Assembly (NCBI GenBank): GCA_964475985.1 | Contig: CAYYYP010000014.1 | Location: forward strand, 1-64,000 | Length of the DNA: 64,000 nucleotides | Direction: 5' to 3' | DNA from: CAYYYP01 sp964475985 | GTDB lineage: Bacteria; Bdellovibrionota; UBA1018; CAYHWW01 | Shown: piece after piece, positions 9,012-18,225 of the stretch | Layout of the letters: each line of letters opens with the position of its first letter | Numbering within the stretch: the first letter of the stretch is position 1 | Notes under the pieces: model-generated | What the model saw: the letters and a program-made list of their open reading frames with translations, nothing else | What the model was told of the DNA's origin: nothing | Database searches by the model: none | Translations under genes and position numbers: made by a program

Positions 9012-9797
9012 CTACGCTCTCCAAGTGTGGGATTCGAGATGTTTATAGGTAAAAAACAGCGCTAATCCCGTGGCCGAGAAGTAAAAAACTAAGTCCTTCG
9101 TATTAAAGACACCCTTAGAAAAATCCTCAAAGTGATCAACGATGGACAGGTAAGAAAACACATCGGTCATGATGCCGCCCGCGCCATTGCTATAGGACAT
9201 CCATTTGATGACCCATAAAAAGAGCATGATGGCGAAGGTCAAAAAGCCCGCAACGATTTGATTTTCCGTAAAGGCGGAACATAAAATTCCGACCGAAAGA
9301 TAAACCGAAACCATGCAAATGGTACCAAGGTACGCAAGGCCAAGGACCGCCCAATCCGGCGATGCCGTGATGGCTAGCGCTAGAGGGTAAGGGGCCGTAA
9401 CGGCAATGAGGACCAACATAAAACCAAGGGCCGAAAAAAACTTTCCTAAAACCATTTGGCCAATGGTGACGGGTGCCGTGAGCAGAAGCTCGATGGTATT
9501 ATTTTTTCGCTCTTCCGCAATGAGCCGCATAGTGATGAAGGGTACTAAAAATAGAAAAATGACATTCATATTTCCAAACAACGGCCTAATGAGGGAATCC
9601 GTTAGATTGGGCCCTTTGCCTCCTCCACCAAACGCTCCGAACTGGGCGGACTGCGCAATATAAATACGGAGAATCGAAAAAAACATGAAACCCATCACGA
9701 AGGAAAATCCGCCGATGAGAATAAAGGCGATGGGGGAAGTGAAATAAGTTTTCAAATCCTTTTTTGCGATGGTGAATATGGTGCTCAAATATTTCAT
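9012..9797 (-). CDS. gldF: ABC-2 type permease, GldF-like
   Basis: This 261-residue integral membrane protein is an ABC-2 family permease. The N terminus IFTIAKKDLKTYFTSPIAF is typical for this group, and six hydrophobic stretches follow. The conserved block RLIAEERKNNTIELLLTAPVT lies near residue 90-110, the usual cytoplasmic loop that contacts the ATPase. A glycine-rich insert (AFGGGGKGPNL) precedes it in the first periplasmic loop. Its ATG overlaps the stop of the ATPase gene at 9794-9797, a standard coupling within transporter operons. Confidence 0.9.
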   Translation of the reverse strand: MKYLSTIFTIAKKDLKTYFTSPIAFILIGGFSFVMGFMFFSILRIYIAQSAQFGAFGGGGKGPNLTDSLIRPLFGNMNVIFLFLVPFITMRLIAEERKNNTIELLLTAPVTIGQMVLGKFFSALGFMLVLIAVTAPYPLALAITASPDWAVLGLAYLGTICMVSVYLSVGILCSAFTENQIVAGFLTFAIMLFLWVIKWMSYSNGAGGIMTDVFSYLSIVDHFEDFSKGVFNTKDLVFYFSATGLALFFTYKHLESHTWRA

Positions 9798-10741
9798 AGA
9801 TGCTTCTCCACGGTAGTCAGTTTCACGAACACGTCTTCAAGCGAGAGGACGTCCATACGAAGCTCAAGTAGCCCGTGGCCACCCTTCACTAAAACTTCCG
9901 CTAATTTCTCACGAACATCGCTGCCCTCTTTGAGGGTTACGGCGAAACGGGTGGCATCGCCCGTGAGGCCTGCACTGGAGCCTGGCATTACGGAAATGAC
10001 ATCGGGCAGGACCTTAAGGGCTTGTTCAACTCCGTCTTTGCGTCTGACTACGACGGATAGAGAACTGCCTTGTTTCAGCCTTGCTTGAACGCCATCTAAG
10101 GTATCCACCGCAACGATTTTTCCTTCGTTGATGATGAGCACGCGATGGCAAGTGGCCTGAACTTCCGGCAAAATGTGGGTACTCAGAATAACGGTGTGTT
10201 CGCCGGAAAAACTTTTGATGAGATCTCTGATTTCAATGATTTGTTTAGGGTCAAGGCCAACGGTGGGTTCGTCGAGAATAAGAACGCTTGGATTGTGCAC
10301 GATGGCTTGAGCAATTCCTACGCGCTGTCGGTAACCCTTTGATAGATTACCAATGAGCCTACCTCGCACTTGGCCAAGGCCGCACTTTTCTAAGGCCGTA
10401 TTAACGGCAGACTTAGCGGCGTTTCCTTTGATGCCATGGAGGGCGGCTTTAAAATTCAAGTAATCCTGCACTACCATTTCGCGATATACCGGCGGAGTTT
10501 CTGGTAAGTAGCCCACGTTTCTTTTGACATCGATGCTTTGTTCAAAAACATCGTAGCCGGCGACAGTGGCGGTACCTGCACTGGCAGGCATGAAGCAGGT
10601 CAAGATTTTCATGGTGGTGGATTTTCCCGCACCATTTGGACCTAAAAATCCTAGCACTTCGCCTTTATTGACGGAAAATGTAAGATGATCGATGGCTTTT
10701 CGCGCCCCATAGAATTTGGACAGGCCTTGAACTTCAATCAT
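9794..10741 (-). CDS. gldA: ABC transporter ATP-binding protein, GldA-like
   Basis: This 315-residue protein is the ATPase of the exporter. Walker A is FLGPNGAGKSTTM (about residues 32-44), the signature is NLSKGYRQRVGIAQAI, Walker B is VLILDEPTVGLDP, and a switch histidine follows in ILSTHILPEVQ. A C-terminal extension of roughly 90 residues is typical of the ABC-2 ATPases of the GldA/NatA type. It is the first gene of the five-gene minus-strand operon that runs to 5024. A weak sigma-70-like -35 (TTGACA, plus-strand 10852-10857) lies about 110 bases upstream, and an AAGGAG precedes the ATG. Confidence 0.93.
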   Translation of the reverse strand: MIEVQGLSKFYGARKAIDHLTFSVNKGEVLGFLGPNGAGKSTTMKILTCFMPASAGTATVAGYDVFEQSIDVKRNVGYLPETPPVYREMVVQDYLNFKAALHGIKGNAAKSAVNTALEKCGLGQVRGRLIGNLSKGYRQRVGIAQAIVHNPSVLILDEPTVGLDPKQIIEIRDLIKSFSGEHTVILSTHILPEVQATCHRVLIINEGKIVAVDTLDGVQARLKQGSSLSVVVRRKDGVEQALKVLPDVISVMPGSSAGLTGDATRFAVTLKEGSDVREKLAEVLVKGGHGLLELRMDVLSLEDVFVKLTTVEKHL

Positions 10742-10851
10742 GAATCATAGACTCCTTGCAGGACCTCGGTATGAATTAAAACGAGCGATCACTGACCCCA
10801 GCGTTTTCTCGTTTTGGATGCATGCTCCAAAATTCAAAAGCTAGCGGGTCT

Positions 10852-10857
10852 TGTCAA
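10852..10857 (-). promoter_or_regulatory. Possible sigma-70 -35 element for the Gld-type operon
   Basis: On the minus strand an exact TTGACA is found in the 153-base gap between the pilin-like gene and the ABC operon. Seventeen bases further the -10 would be AATTTT, a poor match, so the site is only suggestive. Confidence 0.25.
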
Positions 10858-10894
10858 GGCTCATCTAATTCCAAGTGGCATTGGCAAAGGGAGA

Positions 10895-12727
10895 TTAAGG
10901 TGAAGCACTGGGGGGAAGAAACGTTGGATCGTCGTGGGGATAAGCCGAGACGTCTGTACTCGAGACGGAATTCGGGGTGCTGTAGGCGCCTTCGAACGGG
11001 AAGATATAGAATTGCGAGGCGTGAACGTCGTCCCAGTACCCGGGACCCAGGGGACTTGCACGCGCTGCAATACGGGAACTGCGATCCATAAAATAGGCCT
11101 GAGTAGCGGTTGCATTAAGGAACCAAGTTTTCGGTTGGAAACCATCAAGTGCCGGAAGGGCAGCTTCTGAAGGATAAGCAAAGGGAGCATCGGCCGCCGT
11201 AACTAACGTTCGGCTTGTAAGAATTGTCGCGGAGACAAGGCCTGGTCTTAAATCATAATGATTTATAATTACGGAGGTGAATGCGCCCGGCGCATTTTTT
11301 TCGGCCACATATAAATCTATGGGCTTAAAACACAGATACGAGTTGCCGCAGACCGGGTTGTGTTCAAACCGAATTCCAATTCCCAAAAAGGTATTTGCGA
11401 AGCCAATGGGCATGTTTAATGTTTCAGGTAAGCGTGCCGCGGCCGCATCACCGGTTGCGGTGCAGGTATTAGGTGAGCCAATACAATTGGTTCCAACAGT
11501 TGGGGGTAAATTCTCATCTCCGACGTGAACCAAATTTATGGGCGTCGCTGGGTCTGCGTTGTCGATTGCTTTTGCGAGGTAAAGACCACGATTATTGGGA
11601 GCAACCACCGCTGTCCGGGTAAGCTCATTCCACAACTCTGAGTAGGCTGGGGTATTTGAGGCGAATTCAAAAATGTGTCCGCCACTATACGGCATTGTGC
11701 CTAAAAACATGGATCCTGCATCAATTCCTGGCATTTGGGAGCCATTAGGAAGATATGCCCCCGTAAGGTATCGAAAGGTTTGTCGTGATGGTTTCAAAAC
11801 CACGGAACCCGAACAATGAAGATCACTCACAAGACTGCTCGTACGCTTGATTCCAAAAATTTCCGAACGCGCAGCGGGTGCGTCAAAATTATAAACTGCC
11901 GTGGCCGTAATCTTAATGGCGTCGGTGGCCCCTAAAAAGTCATAATTTTTAACCCACATAAAATTCGTAAACGGAAATAACGAGTCCCCCTCCCGCGGAC
12001 AATCCGCATCCGGCGCCAGCGCGGTCGTGTATTTAACTTGGGTAATGCTCTGCACGCGTTGAATGTTCACATAAATTTGAAACCCGCTGCCTAATTTTGA
12101 GTTGTAGGATTGATCGGCACTGCAGGGGCACCCACTGCTAATTCCTCCGCATAACAAAGGGCTCGCACTGCAATTAGCAGAGGGAGTTTCGAAGGCACGC
12201 GGAGATGCGGTGGATAAGTTTGCGTGGGAACCAAACGCTTCTCTTGTTCCTAAAAACTGCGGTACCGGAGAAAATCTCGCGGGCCTTGGCGTGGCTGCAC
12301 CAGAAAGCCGGTTCCGATCGGCAATGCAGTCAGGCGTCAGTGCATTGGTATCGGTATCTCGGCTATTGTAAATGGCCTTTGCGAATTGAAACCCGTTGTT
12401 GGCGTAAAATCCGCTGTTATCATCGTTATGATTTAGAATGTATTGAATGTCGGTTTTGTTGCCGGCCGTTGCGTCGCCGCCGGGTTTAGTCTCAAAACTT
12501 ACGCCCGTTTGGTAATAAGCAAGTTTATCCTGCACCGCTTTATTGCAGAGGTCCCGAAAGGACGTTCCAAGATTGGTGACCTTCACGCGATAAAAAACGG
12601 GAAAAATAGCCATGCTTGCTAGCATGACCAAGGCGCCAGCAATCATGACTTCGATTAACGTTGCGCCTCGCAGCGCAGAGTTATGCCCTCGGAAAATTTC
12701 CGTAGGTTTCCCGTATGACGCGGTCAA
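10895..12727 (-). CDS. Large prepilin-like protein (minor pilin, PilV/PilY-adjacent type)
   Basis: The protein starts with a type III-like prepilin leader: basic residues, then RGATLIEVMIAGALVML, with cleavage expected after the glycine at residue 21 and the conserved glutamate at +5 of the mature chain. The remaining hydrophobic helix leads into a globular region of over 500 residues rich in Gly, Asn, Thr and Pro, much larger than a normal minor pilin, which suggests an adhesin-like tip domain. Paired cysteines (CGGISSGCPCSADQ; CIGSPNTC) hint at disulfides after export. The start is TTG at 12727 with a GGGGGAA Shine-Dalgarno about 8 bases ahead. It is divergent from two other minor-pilin genes across only 42 bases. 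Confidence 0.8.
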   Translation of the reverse strand: MTASYGKPTEIFRGHNSALRGATLIEVMIAGALVMLASMAIFPVFYRVKVTNLGTSFRDLCNKAVQDKLAYYQTGVSFETKPGGDATAGNKTDIQYILNHNDDNSGFYANNGFQFAKAIYNSRDTDTNALTPDCIADRNRLSGAATPRPARFSPVPQFLGTREAFGSHANLSTASPRAFETPSANCSASPLLCGGISSGCPCSADQSYNSKLGSGFQIYVNIQRVQSITQVKYTTALAPDADCPREGDSLFPFTNFMWVKNYDFLGATDAIKITATAVYNFDAPAARSEIFGIKRTSSLVSDLHCSGSVVLKPSRQTFRYLTGAYLPNGSQMPGIDAGSMFLGTMPYSGGHIFEFASNTPAYSELWNELTRTAVVAPNNRGLYLAKAIDNADPATPINLVHVGDENLPPTVGTNCIGSPNTCTATGDAAAARLPETLNMPIGFANTFLGIGIRFEHNPVCGNSYLCFKPIDLYVAEKNAPGAFTSVIINHYDLRPGLVSATILTSRTLVTAADAPFAYPSEAALPALDGFQPKTWFLNATATQAYFMDRSSRIAARASPLGPGYWDDVHASQFYIFPFEGAYSTPNSVSSTDVSAYPHDDPTFLPPSASP

Positions 12728-12769
12728 ATGAAAATTCCCCCATAGACGGTTTTAGTTTACCCTAATCCT

Positions 12770-13939
12770 ATGAGGAAGCCGAAAAATTTTTGGTCAGGGG
12801 GCGTAACCTTAATTGAACTCCTGATATCCCTCGGAATCGCAAGCGGGCTGGCGTTAGTGATTGCTGCCCTGTCCGTGAAATTTACGGAGCTGCAAAAAGT
12901 CGCCGAGCAAGAGGCGAATCAATTGGAAGACGTGGCACTGTTTACCAATGCCCTGCATCAGGCTATCGACCCTGCGGTTCAAATTTTATGTAATTGTGGT
13001 CGAATTATCGGCGGCACAATTAATACTGCATGCACGTTTGACCCGTCCGTAGTTCCGGGAAATGAAGACAAAGACGCGTGCGCCTACTCCAGGAATTCCA
13101 CCGATTATCCACAAAATTGTTATTCCGGCGGTGGTGTGCCTGAGTTCGTTGTCCTTGCGGGATTTGTGACGGAGACGAGCGATGATCTTTTAACGGAGGG
13201 CGCAGGTCCGCAATGTTATCGTCCAAAAGTTTGGACCACGGCACTTCCCCGAAGACCACTTTGGGGATGCAAAAAAATATATCAACTTCGCTACCGGCCC
13301 CCCAGGCCACGCAACGTTGGAGCTTTGGCCTCACAACCTGGCCTCATGGAGATTGTGGACGTTACCCGAACCGTGATGACCAATGGTTCACTTTCTGACG
13401 GCCTTGGGCAAATTCCGCTCAATCCAAGCTTGACGGGCAACATCGTGGCTCAGTTAAAAAATGTTTCCTACGCAAGGTGCGGGCTTACGCGGGATATGAA
13501 ATTCAATAACGCCGCGGTGACGGAACGTCGGGCGAATAACGCAACCATGACAGGTTTTCGCATGCAGGTGAAACTCAAACAAACTTCGCGCATGCCACGA
13601 GAAGGCGAGGCCAGCGCCTCCTTTGGCGACACGACGTTTTATCCCTTAGACTCAGATTACGGAAAAATGTCGGCATTTTTTTATGAATTTGAAGAGGCAT
13701 TCTCATTTAAAAATTTGGTGTATCGGGGCATCACTTTTTCCCAGACTAAATCTGAAGCCTGCATCAAGGATGGCCAGACCACTACCCGGTGGTCGCAATG
13801 CTGCTCGTTAAACCTCGATCGGAATAATGATGCGATTTGTGCGAATTCAAACGAGAGCTGCATCAGTGCCGGAGATACTGCGACCGTCGCTGGACAATGT
13901 TGCTCAAAAATGATTTTGGGCTCGGGGCGTTGCCTATGA
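12770..13939 (+). CDS. PilW-like minor pilin with cysteine-rich C-terminus
   Basis: A 389-residue prepilin-like protein. The N terminus has a short basic leader and WSGGVTLIELLISLGIASGL; the processing site is Gly followed by VTLIE with glutamate at +5. Like PilW, it is a larger minor pilin with a long beta-rich domain. The last 65 residues are unusual: a cysteine-rich module with two QCCS motifs (SQCCSLNLDR and GQCCSKMI) and single cysteines around them, arranged like a small disulfide-knotted repeat. The stop codon overlaps the next gene's ATG (ATGA, 13936-13939), so the two are translated together. Confidence 0.82.
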   Translation: MRKPKNFWSGGVTLIELLISLGIASGLALVIAALSVKFTELQKVAEQEANQLEDVALFTNALHQAIDPAVQILCNCGRIIGGTINTACTFDPSVVPGNEDKDACAYSRNSTDYPQNCYSGGGVPEFVVLAGFVTETSDDLLTEGAGPQCYRPKVWTTALPRRPLWGCKKIYQLRYRPPRPRNVGALASQPGLMEIVDVTRTVMTNGSLSDGLGQIPLNPSLTGNIVAQLKNVSYARCGLTRDMKFNNAAVTERRANNATMTGFRMQVKLKQTSRMPREGEASASFGDTTFYPLDSDYGKMSAFFYEFEEAFSFKNLVYRGITFSQTKSEACIKDGQTTTRWSQCCSLNLDRNNDAICANSNESCISAGDTATVAGQCCSKMILGSGRCL

Positions 13940-15003
13940 AAAATTATTTTTCAAAACAATCGGGCCAAGCCACGATGCTTTTGGTGCTCATACTTTCGAC
14001 TTCGGCCATGGGCCTTGCGTTTTACGCTTTGGACCGGGCAAACCTGGCCCGAAAAACCATGATTCGGCATAACCAAAAACGCCGGGCGCTACAGGCTTTG
14101 GAGAGCGGCATTGAAATTCTTCATCGCATCTACGAAGAGGACTCGGGCTGTGATCCTGGCCTGTTTCTCGCTAATCGTAAAATACGTTCGTTTGAAACCG
14201 CGGTAGTGATTCCGGCCTTAATCGCTTTTCGAATAGACGTAAAATTGCCCCTCGGAAACTCCACCGGTACTGCATTGGGTTTTGAAAATTACCCGATTCA
14301 ACTGGGACCCTTATCGGTTTTAGAAAATCTAGCCGTGCTTATTCCGGGTCCGCCCCAAAGGCAGTGGCGTCGCATTCTTTATTACGACGATGCAAGTTCC
14401 CTTTCAAAAACCGCATTACAAAATGCAAGAAGGCCTGTGGAAAACAATCCCGTTTTTGATTTTGATCCCGTAAGTATTTCACCCTACGCCTCCCCGCTCG
14501 GCCCAAGGGATATGACATTTGAAGCGTCGGTTCCGTATCCGCCGGAAACTCCGCAATTCGTAGTTCACCAGAACATTGTTTTTCATAATACTTGCGTCGC
14601 TCCCACTTTGACATCCCAGCCAGCCGTGAAACTTACGAACTTTTATAGCGTGCCTAATTCTTGGCTCGGCATTGGGCCGTTGCCTCGGCAATGTTACGAT
14701 GGCCCGCCTGCCCATGGCCTAGGTGCAATGATTGGCACTACAACTTTGACGCCGGCCGATATTGAAGCACTTCGTTATTCTTTACGCCTGGGCATCGCCC
14801 TTGGAGATGTGCCCCATCCCTATGCCACTCTTGTTCATAGCGAATTTGATAACTGCGCTGACATCAATCGAGATGGCTTGCTTACTGACTTGGATTTATC
14901 CCTGTTGGAGAAACTGCTCTCGGGTTACATTTCATTTATCCCGCCCGTTTACCCGGATTATCAAGATGGAAATTCGGCTCACCGACTGACCACCGGGCCG
15001 TAA
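13936..15003 (+). CDS. PilX-like minor pilus assembly protein with an EF-hand/dockerin-like loop
   Basis: The start is ATG 13936, coupled by ATGA to the previous gene; the frame opens earlier at 13837 but that part lies inside the PilW-like gene. The 355-residue protein begins MKNYFSKQSGQATMLLVLIL and has one membrane helix followed by a charged amphipathic helix (RRALQALESGIEILHR), as PilX proteins have, without a clear peptidase cleavage glycine-leucine pattern. Near the C-terminus (about 310-330) is DINRDGLLTDLDLSLLEKLL, with the DxNxDGxxTxxD spacing of a dockerin type I or EF-hand calcium loop. A second copy is not visible. Confidence 0.78.
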   Translation: MKNYFSKQSGQATMLLVLILSTSAMGLAFYALDRANLARKTMIRHNQKRRALQALESGIEILHRIYEEDSGCDPGLFLANRKIRSFETAVVIPALIAFRIDVKLPLGNSTGTALGFENYPIQLGPLSVLENLAVLIPGPPQRQWRRILYYDDASSLSKTALQNARRPVENNPVFDFDPVSISPYASPLGPRDMTFEASVPYPPETPQFVVHQNIVFHNTCVAPTLTSQPAVKLTNFYSVPNSWLGIGPLPRQCYDGPPAHGLGAMIGTTTLTPADIEALRYSLRLGIALGDVPHPYATLVHSEFDNCADINRDGLLTDLDLSLLEKLLSGYISFIPPVYPDYQDGNSAHRLTTGP

Positions 15004-15006
15004 GCC

Positions 15007-15705
15007 CTAAATTTTAATTGCCGTGAAATTAAAAACGATGGCATGGGACTGCGCCTGTGCATTCGGAATCCGAACCCCCAAAGATAGAGCAACATCGACT
15101 ATGGGGTAAAATACCAGCCCAGGAATAAACCCACTTAACCCATGATTACCGGAAATCCATTCGGCGTTAAAATCCAATTTGTCCTTAACGATTTTAATTT
15201 CCGTTCCAAGCATTGCCCCCGCTTGATTATGCCAAGTTAAGAAAGCGGCATTGGCCCAATAGCCACCGACAATAAAACTGAATTTTTCATCCGGAGTTTT
15301 TAAATGATTCACAAAATAGTTAAACGAGGCCATGTGCCTTTGATCCGGTCCCAAAGCAACCGCGCCGGCTTGGGTTCCGATGCTTAAAGCCCACGGTCCA
15401 TTATCAAACGCACGATATAAAACATTCACCGTGGCGAGCGCATTTTCCTCTGACACTTCTTCCTTTGTGAATTTTGCGACATTTATATTCAGAAGGTTCA
15501 GGCCAATTTCGAATTTTTCTGCAACCCCATAATCAAAAGTAGAACTGCTCTGAGCCGCGTCATTGAAATTAAACTGTTCCTGGAAAAAAAACTTTCCTTT
15601 TTCAACCACGTCGCCCGTCGGAACATTAAATAGGTTCTGTTGGGAAAAAGCATTGGTGGAGCAAAATATCGCCGCCATGATCCAGAGATTTTTAAGTATT
15701 TGCAT
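15007..15705 (-). CDS. Outer-membrane beta-barrel-like protein, unknown
   Basis: A 232-residue protein with a signal peptide (IMAAIFCSTNAFSQQ, cleavage likely near residue 21) and a mature part of short alternating hydrophobic strands, ending in FNFTAIKI. These are traits of small outer-membrane beta-barrels, but there is no diagnostic motif. It converges with the PilX-like gene with 3 bases between the stops. I do not recognise a family. Confidence 0.6.
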   Translation of the reverse strand: MQILKNLWIMAAIFCSTNAFSQQNLFNVPTGDVVEKGKFFFQEQFNFNDAAQSSSTFDYGVAEKFEIGLNLLNINVAKFTKEEVSEENALATVNVLYRAFDNGPWALSIGTQAGAVALGPDQRHMASFNYFVNHLKTPDEKFSFIVGGYWANAAFLTWHNQAGAMLGTEIKIVKDKLDFNAEWISGNHGLSGFIPGLVFYPIVDVALSLGVRIPNAQAQSHAIVFNFTAIKI

Positions 15706-15776
15706 GGCGCAAGACTATAGCGCGGGACGCAATAAAACATCGAAAAACCGCATAGCAGCCATTAAAAATGGAAAAC

Positions 15777-16826
15777 CTAAACTAAGCTCTCCAACCGCCC
15801 AATGAGCTTTTCCGCGATTTCTCGCATGGTGCCCTTCACGGTAAACCCGGCAGCAAAGGCATGACCGCCACCCGTAAATTCCGCGGCTAAAGTGTTCACC
15901 ACGACGCGACCCTTGGATTTCAAGCTTGCCCGGATGCGCCCGTCTTCGAGCTCCCGTAGCAGCACCAGCACTTCGGGTTCCCGCAGCAGCATCAGAAAAT
16001 TCACGATGTTTTGCAGCTCGTCACCCGATGCAGAATTTTTTTTCTGATCGGCCCAAGGTATTTCCACCCAGGCGATTTTGCCATCACGGCATTCCTTCAC
16101 CTTGGCGAGTACGCTCCCGATGAGCCGCAGGTGATCAACTGTTTTAGTTGAATAAATATTTTGGTAAATTTCCTCAGGTTCGACGCCGAATTCCACGAGC
16201 TCCGCCGCAATGCGATGGGAAAGCGCCGTGGTGCGCGCGTAGCGAAATGAATTCGTATCCGTCATAATGGAAACGTAGAGGCCAAGGGCGATTTCCTTAG
16301 AAAGGCGAAAACTACTGCCTTCCCACTCCACAAAGAGACGGTAAAGCAGTTCACCGATGGAAGAAGAAGCCTCATCGATGACGTCGTGCACCTGCAGCAA
16401 ATCTGATTTTCCGCCAAGGGGAGGTTTTTCATCCGGCAATTGCGGGTGATGATCTAGAAAAAGAACCTTTGGTTGAACATCCTCAATGTACTGCCATAGG
16501 CTTTTTAGCCTTCGGTAATCCCCGGTATCTACGACGACGAAGAGATCCGGCGGTGTGGTCGGAGGCTTGGAATTTTCATAAACCGCAAATTCGCCCAACG
16601 AATCTAAGAACTCATACCGGGTGGGCAAGGGGTCAGGGTTCAGGATGGTAACGGTTTTGCCGTGTTTCCTTAGGTAGTGGAAAAGGGCCGATTCCGCGCC
16701 CAATCCATCGCCGTCGGGGTTTGCGTGGGTGGAAAGCAGCACATGTTTTGCCGCTTTAAGCTGGGCCACGGCCTCGGATAGGGAAAGATGCATCTCTTTT
16801 TGTGTCTTCACCAATGAAATCGGCAA
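15777..16826 (-). CDS. nrnA: DHH-family phosphoesterase, NrnA-like (oligoribonuclease / pAp phosphatase)
   Basis: NrnA degrades short oligoribonucleotides and removes the 3'-phosphate from pAp. The DHH core is visible: STHANPDGDGLGAE (about residues 34-47), FVVVDTGD for the second aspartate motif, and LFLDHHPQLP for the DHH triad. The DHHA1 domain ends the protein with FTGGGHAFAAGFTVKG, the substrate-binding GGGHxxAAG motif. Length of 349 residues is slightly above the usual 310-330. ATG at 16826 or 16793 are possible starts. It is divergent from the small gene at 16898 over a 71-base gap. Confidence 0.92.
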   Translation of the reverse strand: MPISLVKTQKEMHLSLSEAVAQLKAAKHVLLSTHANPDGDGLGAESALFHYLRKHGKTVTILNPDPLPTRYEFLDSLGEFAVYENSKPPTTPPDLFVVVDTGDYRRLKSLWQYIEDVQPKVLFLDHHPQLPDEKPPLGGKSDLLQVHDVIDEASSSIGELLYRLFVEWEGSSFRLSKEIALGLYVSIMTDTNSFRYARTTALSHRIAAELVEFGVEPEEIYQNIYSTKTVDHLRLIGSVLAKVKECRDGKIAWVEIPWADQKKNSASGDELQNIVNFLMLLREPEVLVLLRELEDGRIRASLKSKGRVVVNTLAAEFTGGGHAFAAGFTVKGTMREIAEKLIGRLESLV

Positions 16827-16897
16827 GATATTCCTCCGGGCGGCCTCTTTAGTTCACTCTTCATTCTACCGATCCTAAGGCTAGAGGTTCAATAGAA

Positions 16898-17302
16898 ATG
16901 ATTCATAAGAAGAGTAAATCGACGCTCAACGCCGGCAATTTTGATGTGGATCCTCTTTATGAGACTTTTGAAAAAATGATGCACGACTTCAATGACGCTA
17001 CGGAGACCCAAGATGCCTTCATCGATAAGGTCCTAAGTGAGTACCTCAAGGTGATCACCGCGCAAGGCTTGATCGTTTCGCCAAAGTACCGCGCATTCCT
17101 AGAAGATGAAGTCCGTGAACAGGTTCAAGTCATGCTCGTGAAGAAATCTTTAGGCTGCCTTAAAAAAGAGGAATTTTTGGTTCCGCCCCATGCGTCCAAA
17201 ATGCTGCAGCCTTTGACGACGGATCCTGAGGAATTGACCATGGACGTCAAACGAAAAAGATTTGAATTCTTTTCCCGCAAACGAAACAAATCCAGCCCAT
17301 AA
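16898..17302 (+). CDS. Conserved small cytoplasmic protein, unknown
   Basis: A soluble 134-residue protein with no signal peptide or membrane segment, mostly helical and charged (KMMHDFNDATETQDAFIDKVLSEYL would be one helix, shown here as separate pieces ending DAFIDKVLSEYL). The C terminus is strongly basic (KRKRFEFFSRKRNK). Nothing known can be assigned. The frame starts with ATG after AATAGAA and converges with rimK, with 3 bases between the stops. Confidence 0.6.
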   Translation: MIHKKSKSTLNAGNFDVDPLYETFEKMMHDFNDATETQDAFIDKVLSEYLKVITAQGLIVSPKYRAFLEDEVREQVQVMLVKKSLGCLKKEEFLVPPHASKMLQPLTTDPEELTMDVKRKRFEFFSRKRNKSSP

Positions 17303-17305
17303 AGG

Positions 17306-18223
17306 CTATTTTTTAAGCTTCATTGCGCGAATAGGTTTTTTTGCAATCCCGCGATGCACGTGAATGGCGTGCTGAATGATCATGCGGGCAACATTAATTT
17401 TTGTCGCCGCTTCGATGCCTTCAAATCCCGGAGAGGAATTCACTTCGATGATCTTTGGGCCTGCCAGGGTTTCTAGGATATCCACTCCCGCGACGGAAAG
17501 CCCTACGGCCCTTGCGGCCTGGATCGCAGCCCTTCGGTAATTTTCCTTAAGCTCGACGATGATTCCTTCGCCGCCGCGGTGGATATTGGAGCGAAACTCA
17601 CCTTCTTTAGCCTGGCGACGCATGGCGGCGACCACTTGGTCTCCGATAACAAACGCACGAATGTCTCTGCCGGCACTTTCCCTAACGTACTGCTGAAGCA
17701 ATACGTCCTGCTCCAAACTCCACATGGTTTCCAAAACGGACTGGGTGGAGGATGCACTTTCCGTAAGCATAACTCCGACCCCTTGCGTACCGCGATTCAC
17801 TTTAATGACGGCCGGTACACCTTGGATCAAACGTAAGGCAAGCCTTGATGCGCGCGGACTACGCATGAGCACCGTGATGGGAACTTCAAGGCCTTTTTCC
17901 GAAAGAATTTGTAGCGATCTAAATTTATCGCGGCTCTGGGCGATGGCCGTTGAGTTGTTGATGACCTTAACGCCCTGCAACTCAAATTGTTTGACCACCG
18001 CTAGCCCGTATTCCGTAATGGAAGTACCGATGCGCGGTAAAACTACATCGATTCCCCACAGGGGTTTTTCATGCAGGAAAAGTGCGTTGTAACCCTTTGC
18101 CACCAGGACTTGGCAGTCCAAAGGGTTTACGACCTGCACTTGGACCCTCAAGGCCTTGGCCTCTTTGATGAGCCTCGCCACTGAATGAAGTTTTGCATTC
18201 CGGGAAAGGATGGCGAGTTTCAT
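17306..18223 (-). CDS. rimK: RimK-family ATP-grasp glutamate ligase
   Basis: RimK adds glutamate residues to the C-terminus of ribosomal protein S6, or acts on related substrates. The 305-residue length and the motifs match: MKLAILSRNAKLHSVARL at the start, DVVLPRIGTSITEYGLAVVK, the ATP-grasp lid segment VIKVNRGTQGVGVMLTES, and the metal-binding end GPKIIEVNSSPGFEGIEAAT with the E-x-N motif. The stop-to-start gap to rpoN is 2 bases, so it is at the end of the lpt-rpoN operon. Confidence 0.92.
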   Translation of the reverse strand: MKLAILSRNAKLHSVARLIKEAKALRVQVQVVNPLDCQVLVAKGYNALFLHEKPLWGIDVVLPRIGTSITEYGLAVVKQFELQGVKVINNSTAIAQSRDKFRSLQILSEKGLEVPITVLMRSPRASRLALRLIQGVPAVIKVNRGTQGVGVMLTESASSTQSVLETMWSLEQDVLLQQYVRESAGRDIRAFVIGDQVVAAMRRQAKEGEFRSNIHRGGEGIIVELKENYRRAAIQAARAVGLSVAGVDILETLAGPKIIEVNSSPGFEGIEAATKINVARMIIQHAIHVHRGIAKKPIRAMKLKK

Positions 18224-18225
18224 AA

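Noticed and set aside
12770..15003. Type II secretion pseudopilins instead of type IV minor pilins
   Set aside because: No gsp genes nearby, and the size, order and ATGA coupling fit PilW-PilX better; not excluded entirely.
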